A DNA stretch of 64,000 nucleotides from Flammeovirga pectinis (GTDB lineage Bacteria; Bacteroidota; Bacteroidia; Cytophagales; Flammeovirgaceae), in the NCBI RefSeq assembly GCF_003970675.1, contig NZ_CP034562.1:4004001-4068000 (forward strand), in the 5' to 3' direction. How positions within the stretch are numbered: the stretch's first letter is position 1; every line of letters begins with the position of its first letter. The notes under the pieces were generated by a model. The model did not search any database. It saw only the letters and a program-made list of their open reading frames with translations, and was not told the DNA's origin. The position numbers and the translations under genes are program-made. Of this stretch, positions 1 to 8,273 are shown piece after piece.

Positions 1-1794
1 GCTGCAATTTTTGATGCCCCTTATTATGAAGGAAAGGAAACAATTAAAGTAAAAGCGAATAAACATACTGATGCTTTAATTACTTGCGGATTGATACAAA
101 CAAAAATCTCTATTGGGTATACTGAACAAGTGAAAAGTGCATTTAAAAAAATGAATGTTACTGTGAGCAATAAAGGTGGAAGTTTAGTATTTGATAAGGA
201 TGAAAGCAGAGCGGGTTATTTTAAGCTATCAAATGATAGTACTTTAACACTTTTACTTTCTGTAGAAAATTTAAAAGGAAAGACTTTTACAAAGTCATTG
301 AAATTAGAACATGTAAAACCTAGAGAGTATTATCATGTTGTTTTTGATCTAGAAGGTAGTGGAGGTTCGTCTAACTTAAAGATTGAAGTGGATGAAAGAA
401 CAACAGATAAGAAATGGGATTTTGCAATGCCTGTAAATGTGGAAAATATCCCTGTGATATCAAGTAGCACATTTGATTTTGATAATCCACCTTCTTTTAG
501 AATTGGGGATGGAATACAAGCTGTTATTTCTGTTAGTACTAAATCAACTTTAAAATCTCTTGTCATTCATGTAAATTCATCTTTCCTAAGATTACAAGGT
601 TTACCTGAATCTTTCGATATAGTGAATATGACACCATCTGTAGCTAATGTATTAACAAGTTTAGGTGTTATTATTACCACTACCCATGATGAAAAAGTTA
701 TAGACTTATCAGAATTATCGAAGAAATTGCCTATTGAGAATAATGGATTGACAAAGCATGAATTAAAAATTATTGCTACTAATTCTGAAGATATAGGGTA
801 CGAAAAAAAGGTGTTATTTAATGTAGTTCCTTTAGCCGATATTGCTGTAACAGTTGCAGTTGACCCTTGGGCTAAATTTGCAAAATTATCAGGTTCTTTT
901 GCTGGTGGAGATGCTACTAATCCTACATTCCAATACAGAGAACTTAATGGAAGTTGGATTACTATTAATGACAATATGAATGTAGTTGGTGATCTATATA
1001 ATTATAAGTTGGAGGGTTTAACTCCTGCTACTGATTATGAATTTCGTGCCTATAGAGCAGATGATGTAACGGGTAGTAGTATGTTATTTACAACGGAAGC
1101 CGAAATTGGTATTGATTTCTTAGATTTTAAGACTTGGACATCAAATGGCAAATATTCATTACCCGGTAATAACCTTTCGTCTACACCTTGGGGTTCAGGA
1201 GATAAAGGGGCTACAGAATTGGCTATTCCGGCCTACTTAAAAACAATTCAACCAATGCCTTCTTTAAATGCAGTAGAATATGCACGTTTAGAATCTAAGC
1301 CAGCACCTTTTGGCTTTAAAGCAGCTGGTTCATTATTTTTAGGAACTGTTCATGGAAGTGGGATCAGTGATGTTGCCATTAATTTTGGTATTCCATTTAC
1401 ATCACGCCCAACGAAATTTAAATTCAAATACCGTTACGACCCTAAGCAATACGAGGGCAAAACAGATGAATTTGATGCCTATATTTTATTACAAGTTAGG
1501 CAGGGTGAAACACGTTATAGATTAGGTACTGCATGGCTCCGTTCTAACAAGAAAGAAACAAATTGGGTAGAGGTGGAACTTCCTATTATTTATGGCGATG
1601 ATCCAAACTTTGCAGGGTACATGCAACCAAAATCAAATTTTGCTGAAAACCGTGAAAACGGATTTTATACACAGACAACTACAAAACCAACCGATTTGAT
1701 AATGGTTTTCTCTTCTTCTGCACATGGAGCAGATAAATCTTCTGCTGCAGTTGGGACTACATTTGATATTAAGGATGTAGAAATACTTTATTAG
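1..1794 (+). CDS. PCMD-domain surface protein, 5' end missing
   Basis: The reading frame is open from base 1, so the real start lies upstream of the window; the TTG at 91 is not a convincing start. About 598 residues are visible. The first part resembles the DUF4493-type beta-sandwich often found before PCMD domains, a short fibronectin-like stretch follows (around bases 830-1100), and the last 220 residues (from DFKTW, base ~1126) are a PCMD domain (putative carbohydrate metabolism domain, PF13201) with its usual GSGISDV and SSSAHGA motifs. PCMD proteins of Bacteroidota are cell-surface proteins thought to bind or process glycans; the substrate is unknown. It is followed after 12 bp by a beta-barrel gene and then a second PCMD gene, so the three are probably one operon. 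Family call is fairly sure; function is inferred. Confidence 0.75.
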   Translation, partial: AAIFDAPYYEGKETIKVKANKHTDALITCGLIQTKISIGYTEQVKSAFKKMNVTVSNKGGSLVFDKDESRAGYFKLSNDSTLTLLLSVENLKGKTFTKSLKLEHVKPREYYHVVFDLEGSGGSSNLKIEVDERTTDKKWDFAMPVNVENIPVISSSTFDFDNPPSFRIGDGIQAVISVSTKSTLKSLVIHVNSSFLRLQGLPESFDIVNMTPSVANVLTSLGVIITTTHDEKVIDLSELSKKLPIENNGLTKHELKIIATNSEDIGYEKKVLFNVVPLADIAVTVAVDPWAKFAKLSGSFAGGDATNPTFQYRELNGSWITINDNMNVVGDLYNYKLEGLTPATDYEFRAYRADDVTGSSMLFTTEAEIGIDFLDFKTWTSNGKYSLPGNNLSSTPWGSGDKGATELAIPAYLKTIQPMPSLNAVEYARLESKPAPFGFKAAGSLFLGTVHGSGISDVAINFGIPFTSRPTKFKFKYRYDPKQYEGKTDEFDAYILLQVRQGETRYRLGTAWLRSNKKETNWVEVELPIIYGDDPNFAGYMQPKSNFAENRENGFYTQTTTKPTDLIMVFSSSAHGADKSSAAVGTTFDIKDVEILY

Positions 1795-1806
1795 AATTAC
1801 TAAATT

Positions 1807-2586
1807 ATGGGACTGAAAAATATAATTATAGGATTTCTTTTTTTGTGCTCTCTTTCTTCTTTTGCTCAGGTAATTGAATACGATAGTGCAGGGAATAGAA
1901 TACCTAGAAAAGAGCAGTTTAGTAGATCAATTCCTAATGTAACTTTTGTGCCTGAAGGACAATGGTTAGTTGGGGCAACATTTATGTATTCTGAACATAA
2001 GAACGATAATTATCAGTTTTTAATTATGAAAGATTGGGATGGAAAGGGATACAACCTTGCTGTAAGTCCTTTCTTTGCTTATTTTATTAAAGATAATTTT
2101 GCAGTAGGTGGTCGTTTTACGTATAAGCGATCTGGTTTAGATATTGATCAGTTAAATATTACATTAACAGATGATTTGAAGTTTTCTATTAATGGGGCAC
2201 ATCAAATTTCACAGACCTTTTATACGACTGCTTTTATGAGGAATTATATTAGTCTTGGGCATAGTAAAAGATTTGGATTATTTAATGAAGCAAGGGTTTC
2301 TTATGGTTATGGACAATCTAAAGAAACTATTGTTGGAGAAAATGCTGAAGATACAAAAGGTGTGTATTCCGAAACGCATGAATTTAATATTGGAGTAGCA
2401 CCAGGTATGGTGGCTTTTATTAATGATATGGTAGCACTGGAAGTATCTATTGGTGTACTTGGTTTTACAAATAAGTGGGTTAAACAAACCGAAAATCAAG
2501 TAGAATCAGGCTCTAAAAGTGTGAATAACGCCAACTTTAAAATTGATATTTTCTCTTTAAACATTGGTTTAGCATTTTATTTATAA
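1807..2586 (+). CDS. Outer-membrane beta-barrel protein
   Basis: A 259-residue protein with a cleavable signal peptide (hydrophobic residues 4-18 ending SSFAQ). The rest alternates hydrophobic and polar residues in strands rich in Gly and aromatics and ends in an aromatic strand (INIGLAFYL style), the pattern of small Bacteroidota outer-membrane barrels. No catalytic motif was seen. It sits 12 bp after one PCMD protein and 5 bp before another, so it may anchor or assemble with them at the surface. The barrel call rests on pattern only; the partner role is inference. Confidence 0.65.
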   Translation: MGLKNIIIGFLFLCSLSSFAQVIEYDSAGNRIPRKEQFSRSIPNVTFVPEGQWLVGATFMYSEHKNDNYQFLIMKDWDGKGYNLAVSPFFAYFIKDNFAVGGRFTYKRSGLDIDQLNITLTDDLKFSINGAHQISQTFYTTAFMRNYISLGHSKRFGLFNEARVSYGYGQSKETIVGENAEDTKGVYSETHEFNIGVAPGMVAFINDMVALEVSIGVLGFTNKWVKQTENQVESGSKSVNNANFKIDIFSLNIGLAFYL

Positions 2587-2591
2587 TCAAG

Positions 2592-3896
2592 ATGAAAAAG
2601 TACTATATAATTCTTTTAGGACTGTCTTTTTTGATTGGTTCTTGTATAAAAAATGATATTCCTTTTCCTACTGTTTTTGGTGAAATTGAACAATTCTCTA
2701 TCAATGGTCAACAAGGGCAATCGATTATATCAACAGATAAACAAACGGTAGAAATTACAATGCCGTTTGGTACAGACCTTACAGCTTTAGAAATAGATGA
2801 TATTGTGCTGTCTAAAGGTGCAAAATTAATGTCTGACACTTCTAAAGTGAAAGATTTTTCCATTCCGGTAGTACTCAGAGTAGAGACGTACCAAGAGTAT
2901 TTATGGGAAATAAAAGTGAAAGAAGGGGAGCAACAAATAGATGTAACTGCTCTTAAAATAAAAGGACAAATTTCGTCTTCTGTAGATGTACTTACACAAA
3001 CAGTAAGAGTAGTGGTTCCTGTAGGTTCAGACGTTACTAATTTAGAAGTTGAGGCAATGAATTTTATTCCTGCATCTGCAAAAAGTTCAATAGATGTAAC
3101 TTCAATAAAAGACTTTACATCTCCTGTAACAGTAACCTTTAACGGTACCTCTACATGGACAATCCGAGTAGCTATTGAAGGTCAAGTTGCACAGGGAGAA
3201 CAATTACCTTTTGCAGATTTTAAAACTTGGTATCAACATGGAACTGGAGCACAATCGTTTTATTTACCGGGGAATGATCTTACTTCAATATGGCAATCTG
3301 GTGACAGAGGAGCATCTGAATTAACAATAAAAACATATCCACAAACGGTAGTACCTTACCCGTCTTTTAGTCAGCAAGATTATGCAGTTTTAGAAACAAA
3401 GAAAGCCGTAGGTATAATTGCTGCTGGCTCTTTATTTGTTGGTGGAATTTCAGGTAGTGGAATTTCTAATGTAGTAACAGATTTTGGCGTTCCTTTTACA
3501 GACAGGCCAACAAGTTTTTCAACAGAGATTCAATATAAACCGAATAAATATAATGGATCAACTGTAGATGAATGTGATGTTTTTGTAGTACTTCAAGTTA
3601 GGGAAGGAGGCAAGAATTATCGTTTAGCTACAGGGTGGTTTAGAACAAATACTGCAATGTCAACTTTTGAGGTTAAAGATATTCCAATGATTTATGGAAA
3701 TAGTAACGCTTTAGCGTCTTACATGATGCCGTCATCTTCTAATAAAGAACTTCCAGAAGAAGGATTTTATAGTGATATCAATGCAGCACCAACACATATT
3801 GTAGTAGCATTTTCGTCAAGTGCACATGGTGCTAAATTTGAAGGCGCGGAAGGTAGCCAATTAAAGGTAAAAGGTATTAAATTGAATTATAATTAA
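2592..3896 (+). CDS. PCMD-domain surface lipoprotein
   Basis: 434 residues. The N terminus is a lipoprotein signal (GSC lipobox, Cys18), so it is tethered to a membrane, probably outward facing. Residues ~30-200 form two short Ig-like repeats (each with a TVEITMP or TVRVVVP strand followed by a DLTALE or DVTNLE segment). Residues ~205-434 are a PCMD domain, clearly paralogous to the C-terminal domain of the protein at 1-1794: DFKTWYQHG, GSGISNV, MIYG and SSSAHGA line up in order. It ends the operon, with a strong terminator 20 bp later. Likely a glycan-binding surface protein; the ligand cannot be told. Confidence 0.75.
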   Translation: MKKYYIILLGLSFLIGSCIKNDIPFPTVFGEIEQFSINGQQGQSIISTDKQTVEITMPFGTDLTALEIDDIVLSKGAKLMSDTSKVKDFSIPVVLRVETYQEYLWEIKVKEGEQQIDVTALKIKGQISSSVDVLTQTVRVVVPVGSDVTNLEVEAMNFIPASAKSSIDVTSIKDFTSPVTVTFNGTSTWTIRVAIEGQVAQGEQLPFADFKTWYQHGTGAQSFYLPGNDLTSIWQSGDRGASELTIKTYPQTVVPYPSFSQQDYAVLETKKAVGIIAAGSLFVGGISGSGISNVVTDFGVPFTDRPTSFSTEIQYKPNKYNGSTVDECDVFVVLQVREGGKNYRLATGWFRTNTAMSTFEVKDIPMIYGNSNALASYMMPSSSNKELPEEGFYSDINAAPTHIVVAFSSSAHGAKFEGAEGSQLKVKGIKLNYN

Positions 3897-3916
3897 AGAT
3901 TTTTTTCTTCTAGAGG

Positions 3917-3958
3917 AAGCTCAATATGCTAGATGAATTTAGCGTATTGAGCTTTTTT
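3917..3958 (+). terminator. Rho-independent terminator
   Basis: A 14-bp stem (arms 3917-3930 and 3941-3954, one T:G pair) with a 10-nt loop and a T tract to 3958. It closes the PCMD/barrel operon. Confidence 0.85.
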
Positions 3959-4215
3959 ATGAATGTCAATAAACTTGTTTAATCATTAAAAAATTTGGTT
4001 AATTTGTTTGTGTAGTTAAACTACCCGTTAGAAATGCTATTTAAAAATAGCATTAGCAGAGAGTGTTTTATAAAATACGTCTTTTGATATTACTCAAATT
4101 AGTAAAAATATGTTAACAGTAAGATATGTGTTACAGTTGTTAATCAATTAATGTTAAATTGAAAATTATACTTCTAACACAATAAATGCACATATTGAAG
4201 TGCAAAATTTATACG

Positions 4216-6078
4216 ATGTTGATTCGAACTATACTGATTACATTACTATTTATTCTTGGGGAAAACTTTCTTCAAGCACAACCAATTTTACTAGAGGATA
4301 AAGAAGAATTACTAATTTCTGCTCCAGATTTTACGCTAGTTGTAGATTCTCTAAATTCACTTTCTATAGATGATATAGTAACTAAAAGAAAGCTTTTTAA
4401 GAGACCAAATGTTCCAATGTTTGTTACCACAGATACTTCGGTTACATATTGGATAAAGATGTCTATAGATGCAACTACTTTACAAGAAAATTCTTGGGTT
4501 TTTGAAATCTTAGATAGTCATTTAAGTAGCGTAGAAGCCTATCTTGCTGAAGATCAAAATTATCCAACTAAAATAGTTTCAGCAGGGTATAATCATCACT
4601 TTGGAGATAGAGAATTTGAACATAAAAATATAACATTCCCATTACGGGTAGGAGATTCTACTAAAATAGCTACTGTTTATTTATGCTACAAGTCTGAATT
4701 TAATAATGTATTACTATTTAAAGTAAGTAAAATCACATCGTTCCTTTCATATGCCCTCAACGAATATTTGTCATTAGGACTTTTCTATGGAACAATTCTT
4801 TGTCTTTTATTAGTGAACTTCATTTTATTCTTAATTTTAAGAGAACGTTATCAAGTACTAATTATCTTCTATTTATTTTCTGTGATTTCAATGGGACTAT
4901 CAGAAGATAATTTAGCTTCTCAATATTTATGGGTTGAAAATCCAGTGAATAATTATCATTTGATGAAGTTTTCATCTGTGTTTTTCACTATCGCAATTAC
5001 ATTTTTATCCATCAATTTTTTAAAGATAAAGAAATACCATAGTACTTTATTTTATCTAATATGGGTAGTGACATTAGGTAATATCATCTACTTTTTAACA
5101 ATGAAAGGGTACAATTCACCAATGTGGAATTTGTATTTATTTGGTGTGCCGTTTGCCATAATTTTTTATGTCTTAGTACGAGCAATAAAAGCAAAAAGGA
5201 TAAAAACGTGGTACTTTTTTATTGGATATAGTACTCTATTATTGCAACTACTTGCACTCGTTTTAAAATCTCATAACCTATATATATTCAACAGTATTTT
5301 AACTGTATATTCTTTTAATGTAACACTATTAATAGTTGGTTTGCTTATTACAATGTCTCAATTTGATAAGTTTAAAAAATTGAAAGATGAGAAAGAAGCA
5401 ATTCAGATAAGAGAGATTACTACTTTAAAAGAACAAGAAAAAGTTATTGAGCAAAAGGTTGTTGAAAGAACACAGGAGGTAGAAGAACAAAAAGAAATTG
5501 TATTTTATAAGAATAAAGAGTTAGAAGAAGTAAATGATTTACTGTTGGCACATCAACAGCAAATTGCGTTAATGAACCAGCAATTAGAAAAAGAAAACCG
5601 CCAATTACATAATGATGTAGAAGAACTGGCAACGGCAAGAGTAATGCTTAAAGAGGTCTCTTTCGAAGAATTTGAAAATCTTTTTCCAGACGATAATAGT
5701 TGCTATGAATATTTAGAAAAGAAGAAATGGGAAAATGGATATTCTTGCAAAAAATGTAACAGTACAGAATATGCAAAAGGGCAAGGTGTACTTGGTAGAA
5801 GATGTAAAAAATGCAATTATAATGAGTCGGTAACTAGTGGTACAATATTTCATAGACTTCACTTTCCAATAGAAAAAGCATTCAGAATGTTATTTATTGT
5901 CTTTGCACATAATGGAGAAATTTCGACCTACAAATTATCGGAAGATTTAGACTTACGTCAGAATACTTGCTGGAAATTCAAAAAGAAAATTGATGATGCA
6001 ATGCAAGGAAAAGAAGCTTTAATTGATGATGGTAACGCTTGTGAAGTGAAAGGGTGGGATGACCTTATTCTAGGATAA
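4216..6078 (+). CDS. 7TM-DISM sensor fused to an IS1595-type transposase zinc ribbon
   Basis: The frame opens at an ATG at 4186, but the ATG at 4216 gives a clean signal peptide (MLIRTILITLLFILG, cleavage after FLQAQ) and is preferred. Numbering from 4186: residues ~40-175 are a 7TMR-DISMED2-like sensory domain, ~195-390 hold about seven membrane helices, ~395-485 form a coiled coil, and the end is a zinc ribbon with Cys521, Cys524, Cys540 and Cys543 followed by a helix-turn-helix-like segment (ISTYKLSEDLDLRQNTCWKFKKK). That last part matches the N-terminal DNA-binding region of IS1595-family transposases (Zn_Tnp_IS1595, PF12760); the DDE catalytic domain is absent. Normal 7TM-DISM proteins end in a kinase, cyclase or LytTR/HTH output, so the zinc ribbon is probably a recruited DNA-binding output. 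It stands alone, with long AT-rich flanks. Confidence 0.8.
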   Translation: MLIRTILITLLFILGENFLQAQPILLEDKEELLISAPDFTLVVDSLNSLSIDDIVTKRKLFKRPNVPMFVTTDTSVTYWIKMSIDATTLQENSWVFEILDSHLSSVEAYLAEDQNYPTKIVSAGYNHHFGDREFEHKNITFPLRVGDSTKIATVYLCYKSEFNNVLLFKVSKITSFLSYALNEYLSLGLFYGTILCLLLVNFILFLILRERYQVLIIFYLFSVISMGLSEDNLASQYLWVENPVNNYHLMKFSSVFFTIAITFLSINFLKIKKYHSTLFYLIWVVTLGNIIYFLTMKGYNSPMWNLYLFGVPFAIIFYVLVRAIKAKRIKTWYFFIGYSTLLLQLLALVLKSHNLYIFNSILTVYSFNVTLLIVGLLITMSQFDKFKKLKDEKEAIQIREITTLKEQEKVIEQKVVERTQEVEEQKEIVFYKNKELEEVNDLLLAHQQQIALMNQQLEKENRQLHNDVEELATARVMLKEVSFEEFENLFPDDNSCYEYLEKKKWENGYSCKKCNSTEYAKGQGVLGRRCKKCNYNESVTSGTIFHRLHFPIEKAFRMLFIVFAHNGEISTYKLSEDLDLRQNTCWKFKKKIDDAMQGKEALIDDGNACEVKGWDDLILG

Positions 6079-6257
6079 TTTACTTTTCAACTTTTAATAA
6101 GCGTTAAAATATACTTTTTTTAAGTGATTGATTAAACGGTTTTTTAATATATGATTATTGAATAGTTATTTGATCTTCAGTATTTAATATCATTTATTTT
6201 TAAGTGATTAGCAATTGATTTGTAGACTTATATAAAGTTGTATTATTACACTTAATG

Positions 6258-6335
6258 TTTGATTATTGTACTGTAATCAAATACAATAACTTTATACTAA
6301 TAACAAAGTATTTGATGCATATAGCTAATACTTTG
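6258..6335 (+). promoter_or_regulatory. Nested inverted repeats upstream of ribokinase
   Basis: Three perfect inverted repeats overlap in the 80 bp before the ribokinase start: 6258-6265 with 6274-6281 (TTTGATTA/TAATCAAA), 6276-6284 with 6308-6316 (ATCAAATAC/GTATTTGAT), and 6304-6312 with 6327-6335 (CAAAGTATT/AATACTTTG). Each shares bases with the next, so as RNA they are mutually exclusive. The last arm ends 4 bp before the ATG. Either a multi-site operator or an RNA switch that hides the start codon; the sequence alone cannot decide. Confidence 0.5.
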
Positions 6336-6339
6336 CATT

Positions 6340-7242
6340 ATGAATAAGAATATAACTGTTGTCGGAAGTTCAAACACAGATATGGTTGTAAAAACTACTC
6401 GACTACCACAACCTGGCGAAACTATCTTAGGAGGAACTTTTAATCAATACCAAGGAGGAAAAGGAGCAAACCAAGCAGTAGCTGCAGCAAAGCTAAACGG
6501 CAATGTTACTTTTATAGCAAAAGTAGGTAAAGATAGTCTAGGGGCAGAAGCAATTAATAGCTATAAAAAAGTAGGTATCAATACAAATCAGATACTAAGA
6601 GAAGAGAACGCAGCAACAGGGGTCGCATTAATTACTGTAGATGAAAATGCAGAGAATAGTATCGTGGTATCGTCTGGAGCAAATGCTTTATTATCAGTAG
6701 AAGACATCTCCAATCAAGAAAAAATATTTGAAGCATCAGTAATCACTTTAGTGCAATTAGAAACACCAATTTCTACGGTTCATAAAGTTGTTGAATTGGC
6801 AAAAAGTAAACAAAATACGGTTGTTTTAAACCCCGCACCTGCACAAGAATTATCAGATGCTATTTTAAAAAATACAGATATTATTACACCCAACGAGACG
6901 GAGACACAACTATTAACTGGGGTAGAAATTAATGATATTCCATCTATGGAGAAGGCATCAGAAATATTACATAAAAAAGGAATTAATACTGTTGTGATCA
7001 CACTTGGTAAACAAGGTGCATATTTATCTAATTCAGAATATAAAGAAATTATTCCCGCTCCAATTGTTAAAGCTGTAGATACAACAGCAGCAGGAGATGT
7101 TTTTAATGGAGCATTGACAGTCGCTTTGGTAGAAGGAAAAAATATAAAACAAGCAATACAATTTGCAAGTAAGGCTGCTTCGATTGCTGTAACTAGAGAT
7201 GGTGCTCAAAATTCGGCACCAACAATAGACGAACTACTTTAA
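6340..7242 (+). CDS. rbsK: Ribokinase
   Basis: 300 residues, the normal length for a PfkB-family ribokinase, which makes D-ribose 5-phosphate from ribose and ATP in the cytoplasm. Seen in order: the N-terminal GSSNTDMV strand with the sugar-binding Asp, the GGKGANQA motif near residue 43, NPAPA and TPNETE in the middle, and the signature DTTAAGD at 247-253, whose last Asp is the catalytic base. It is the first gene of a three-gene unit (21 bp to the transporter, then 11 bp to a secreted glycohydrolase-like protein), which points to ribose or nucleoside salvage. Inverted repeats right before the start suggest regulated expression. Confidence 0.92.
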   Translation: MNKNITVVGSSNTDMVVKTTRLPQPGETILGGTFNQYQGGKGANQAVAAAKLNGNVTFIAKVGKDSLGAEAINSYKKVGINTNQILREENAATGVALITVDENAENSIVVSSGANALLSVEDISNQEKIFEASVITLVQLETPISTVHKVVELAKSKQNTVVLNPAPAQELSDAILKNTDIITPNETETQLLTGVEINDIPSMEKASEILHKKGINTVVITLGKQGAYLSNSEYKEIIPAPIVKAVDTTAAGDVFNGALTVALVEGKNIKQAIQFASKAASIAVTRDGAQNSAPTIDELL

Positions 7243-7263
7243 TACGCTAATCTAATTACCAAT

Positions 7264-8262
7264 ATGTTTATAATAGAAAATTATTCTTTAGCTGTAGCTT
7301 TTTGCTTTATCACTATGCTCTGTTGGGGTTCTTGGACTAATACTCAGAAACTAGCAAGTCAGAAATGGAATTTCCAATTGTTTTATTGGGACTACTCAAT
7401 TGGTGTGGTACTTATCTCTGTAGTTTTGGCGTTAACAATGGGCTCTTTTGGAGAACATGGACGTGGATTTTTAGAAGATATGTCTCTTGCAGATACAAAC
7501 GCAATTACAAGTGCATTTATTGGAGGCGTCATTTTTAATATTGCAAATATACTATTAGTAATTGCTATAGATATTACAGGAATGGCAGTAGCTTTTCCAG
7601 TCGGTATAGGGTTAGCATTAGTGATTGGAGTAATAGATAATTATTTAAAAGATCCTTCTGCAGATCCATTTTTAATATTTACAGGTGTAGTGCTAATTGT
7701 ATTGGCAATTTTACTTAATGCGATCGCTTATAAACGCTTACCTAACCAGCAATCAGGGAGTAGTAAAGGGATAATTATTGCATTAATTGCTGGAATATCA
7801 ATGGGCTTCTTTTACGGTTTTGTTTCAGATGCAATGGCAACAAACCTAATTACTCCAGAGGTAGGGAAATTAACACCTTATTCTGCTGTAGTGATTTTTG
7901 CTTTAGGAATAGTACTTTCAAATTTTATTTTTAATACTATTAATATGTATAAGCCTCTATCTGGAGAGGCAGTTTCTTATACGGATTATATTCAAAAAGG
8001 AACACCAAAATTACATCTTATCGGTATTCTTGGAGGTGCAATTTGGGGAGTAGGAATGGCTTTTAACATTATCGCTTCAGAAGTAGCAAGTCCGGCAGTA
8101 TCTTATGGTTTAGGACAAGGTGCCACTATGATTGCAGCATTTTGGGGTGTTGTAATATGGAAAGAGTTTAAAGAGGCTCCAAAAGGAACAAATAAATTAT
8201 TAAACCTCATGTTTTTGCTATTTATAGTAGGACTTGGGTTGGTTGTATATTCAAAATTATAA
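7264..8262 (+). CDS. DMT-superfamily sugar/nucleoside-type permease
   Basis: 332 residues with about ten hydrophobic helices and almost no soluble part. The opening MLCWGSWTNTQKL segment, the GMAVAFPVGIGLALVIGV helix and the late IWGVGMAFNIIAS and AFWGVVIWKEF segments are typical of the GRP/RhaT/ureide-permease branch of the drug/metabolite transporter superfamily. Placed between a ribokinase and a secreted ADP-ribosylglycohydrolase-like protein, it most likely carries ribose or a nucleoside across the inner membrane. The substrate is inferred from the neighbours. Database entries for this branch are often labelled multidrug permease, which would be misleading here. Confidence 0.75.
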   Translation: MFIIENYSLAVAFCFITMLCWGSWTNTQKLASQKWNFQLFYWDYSIGVVLISVVLALTMGSFGEHGRGFLEDMSLADTNAITSAFIGGVIFNIANILLVIAIDITGMAVAFPVGIGLALVIGVIDNYLKDPSADPFLIFTGVVLIVLAILLNAIAYKRLPNQQSGSSKGIIIALIAGISMGFFYGFVSDAMATNLITPEVGKLTPYSAVVIFALGIVLSNFIFNTINMYKPLSGEAVSYTDYIQKGTPKLHLIGILGGAIWGVGMAFNIIASEVASPAVSYGLGQGATMIAAFWGVVIWKEFKEAPKGTNKLLNLMFLLFIVGLGLVVYSKL

Positions 8263-8273
8263 GACATAAATTA

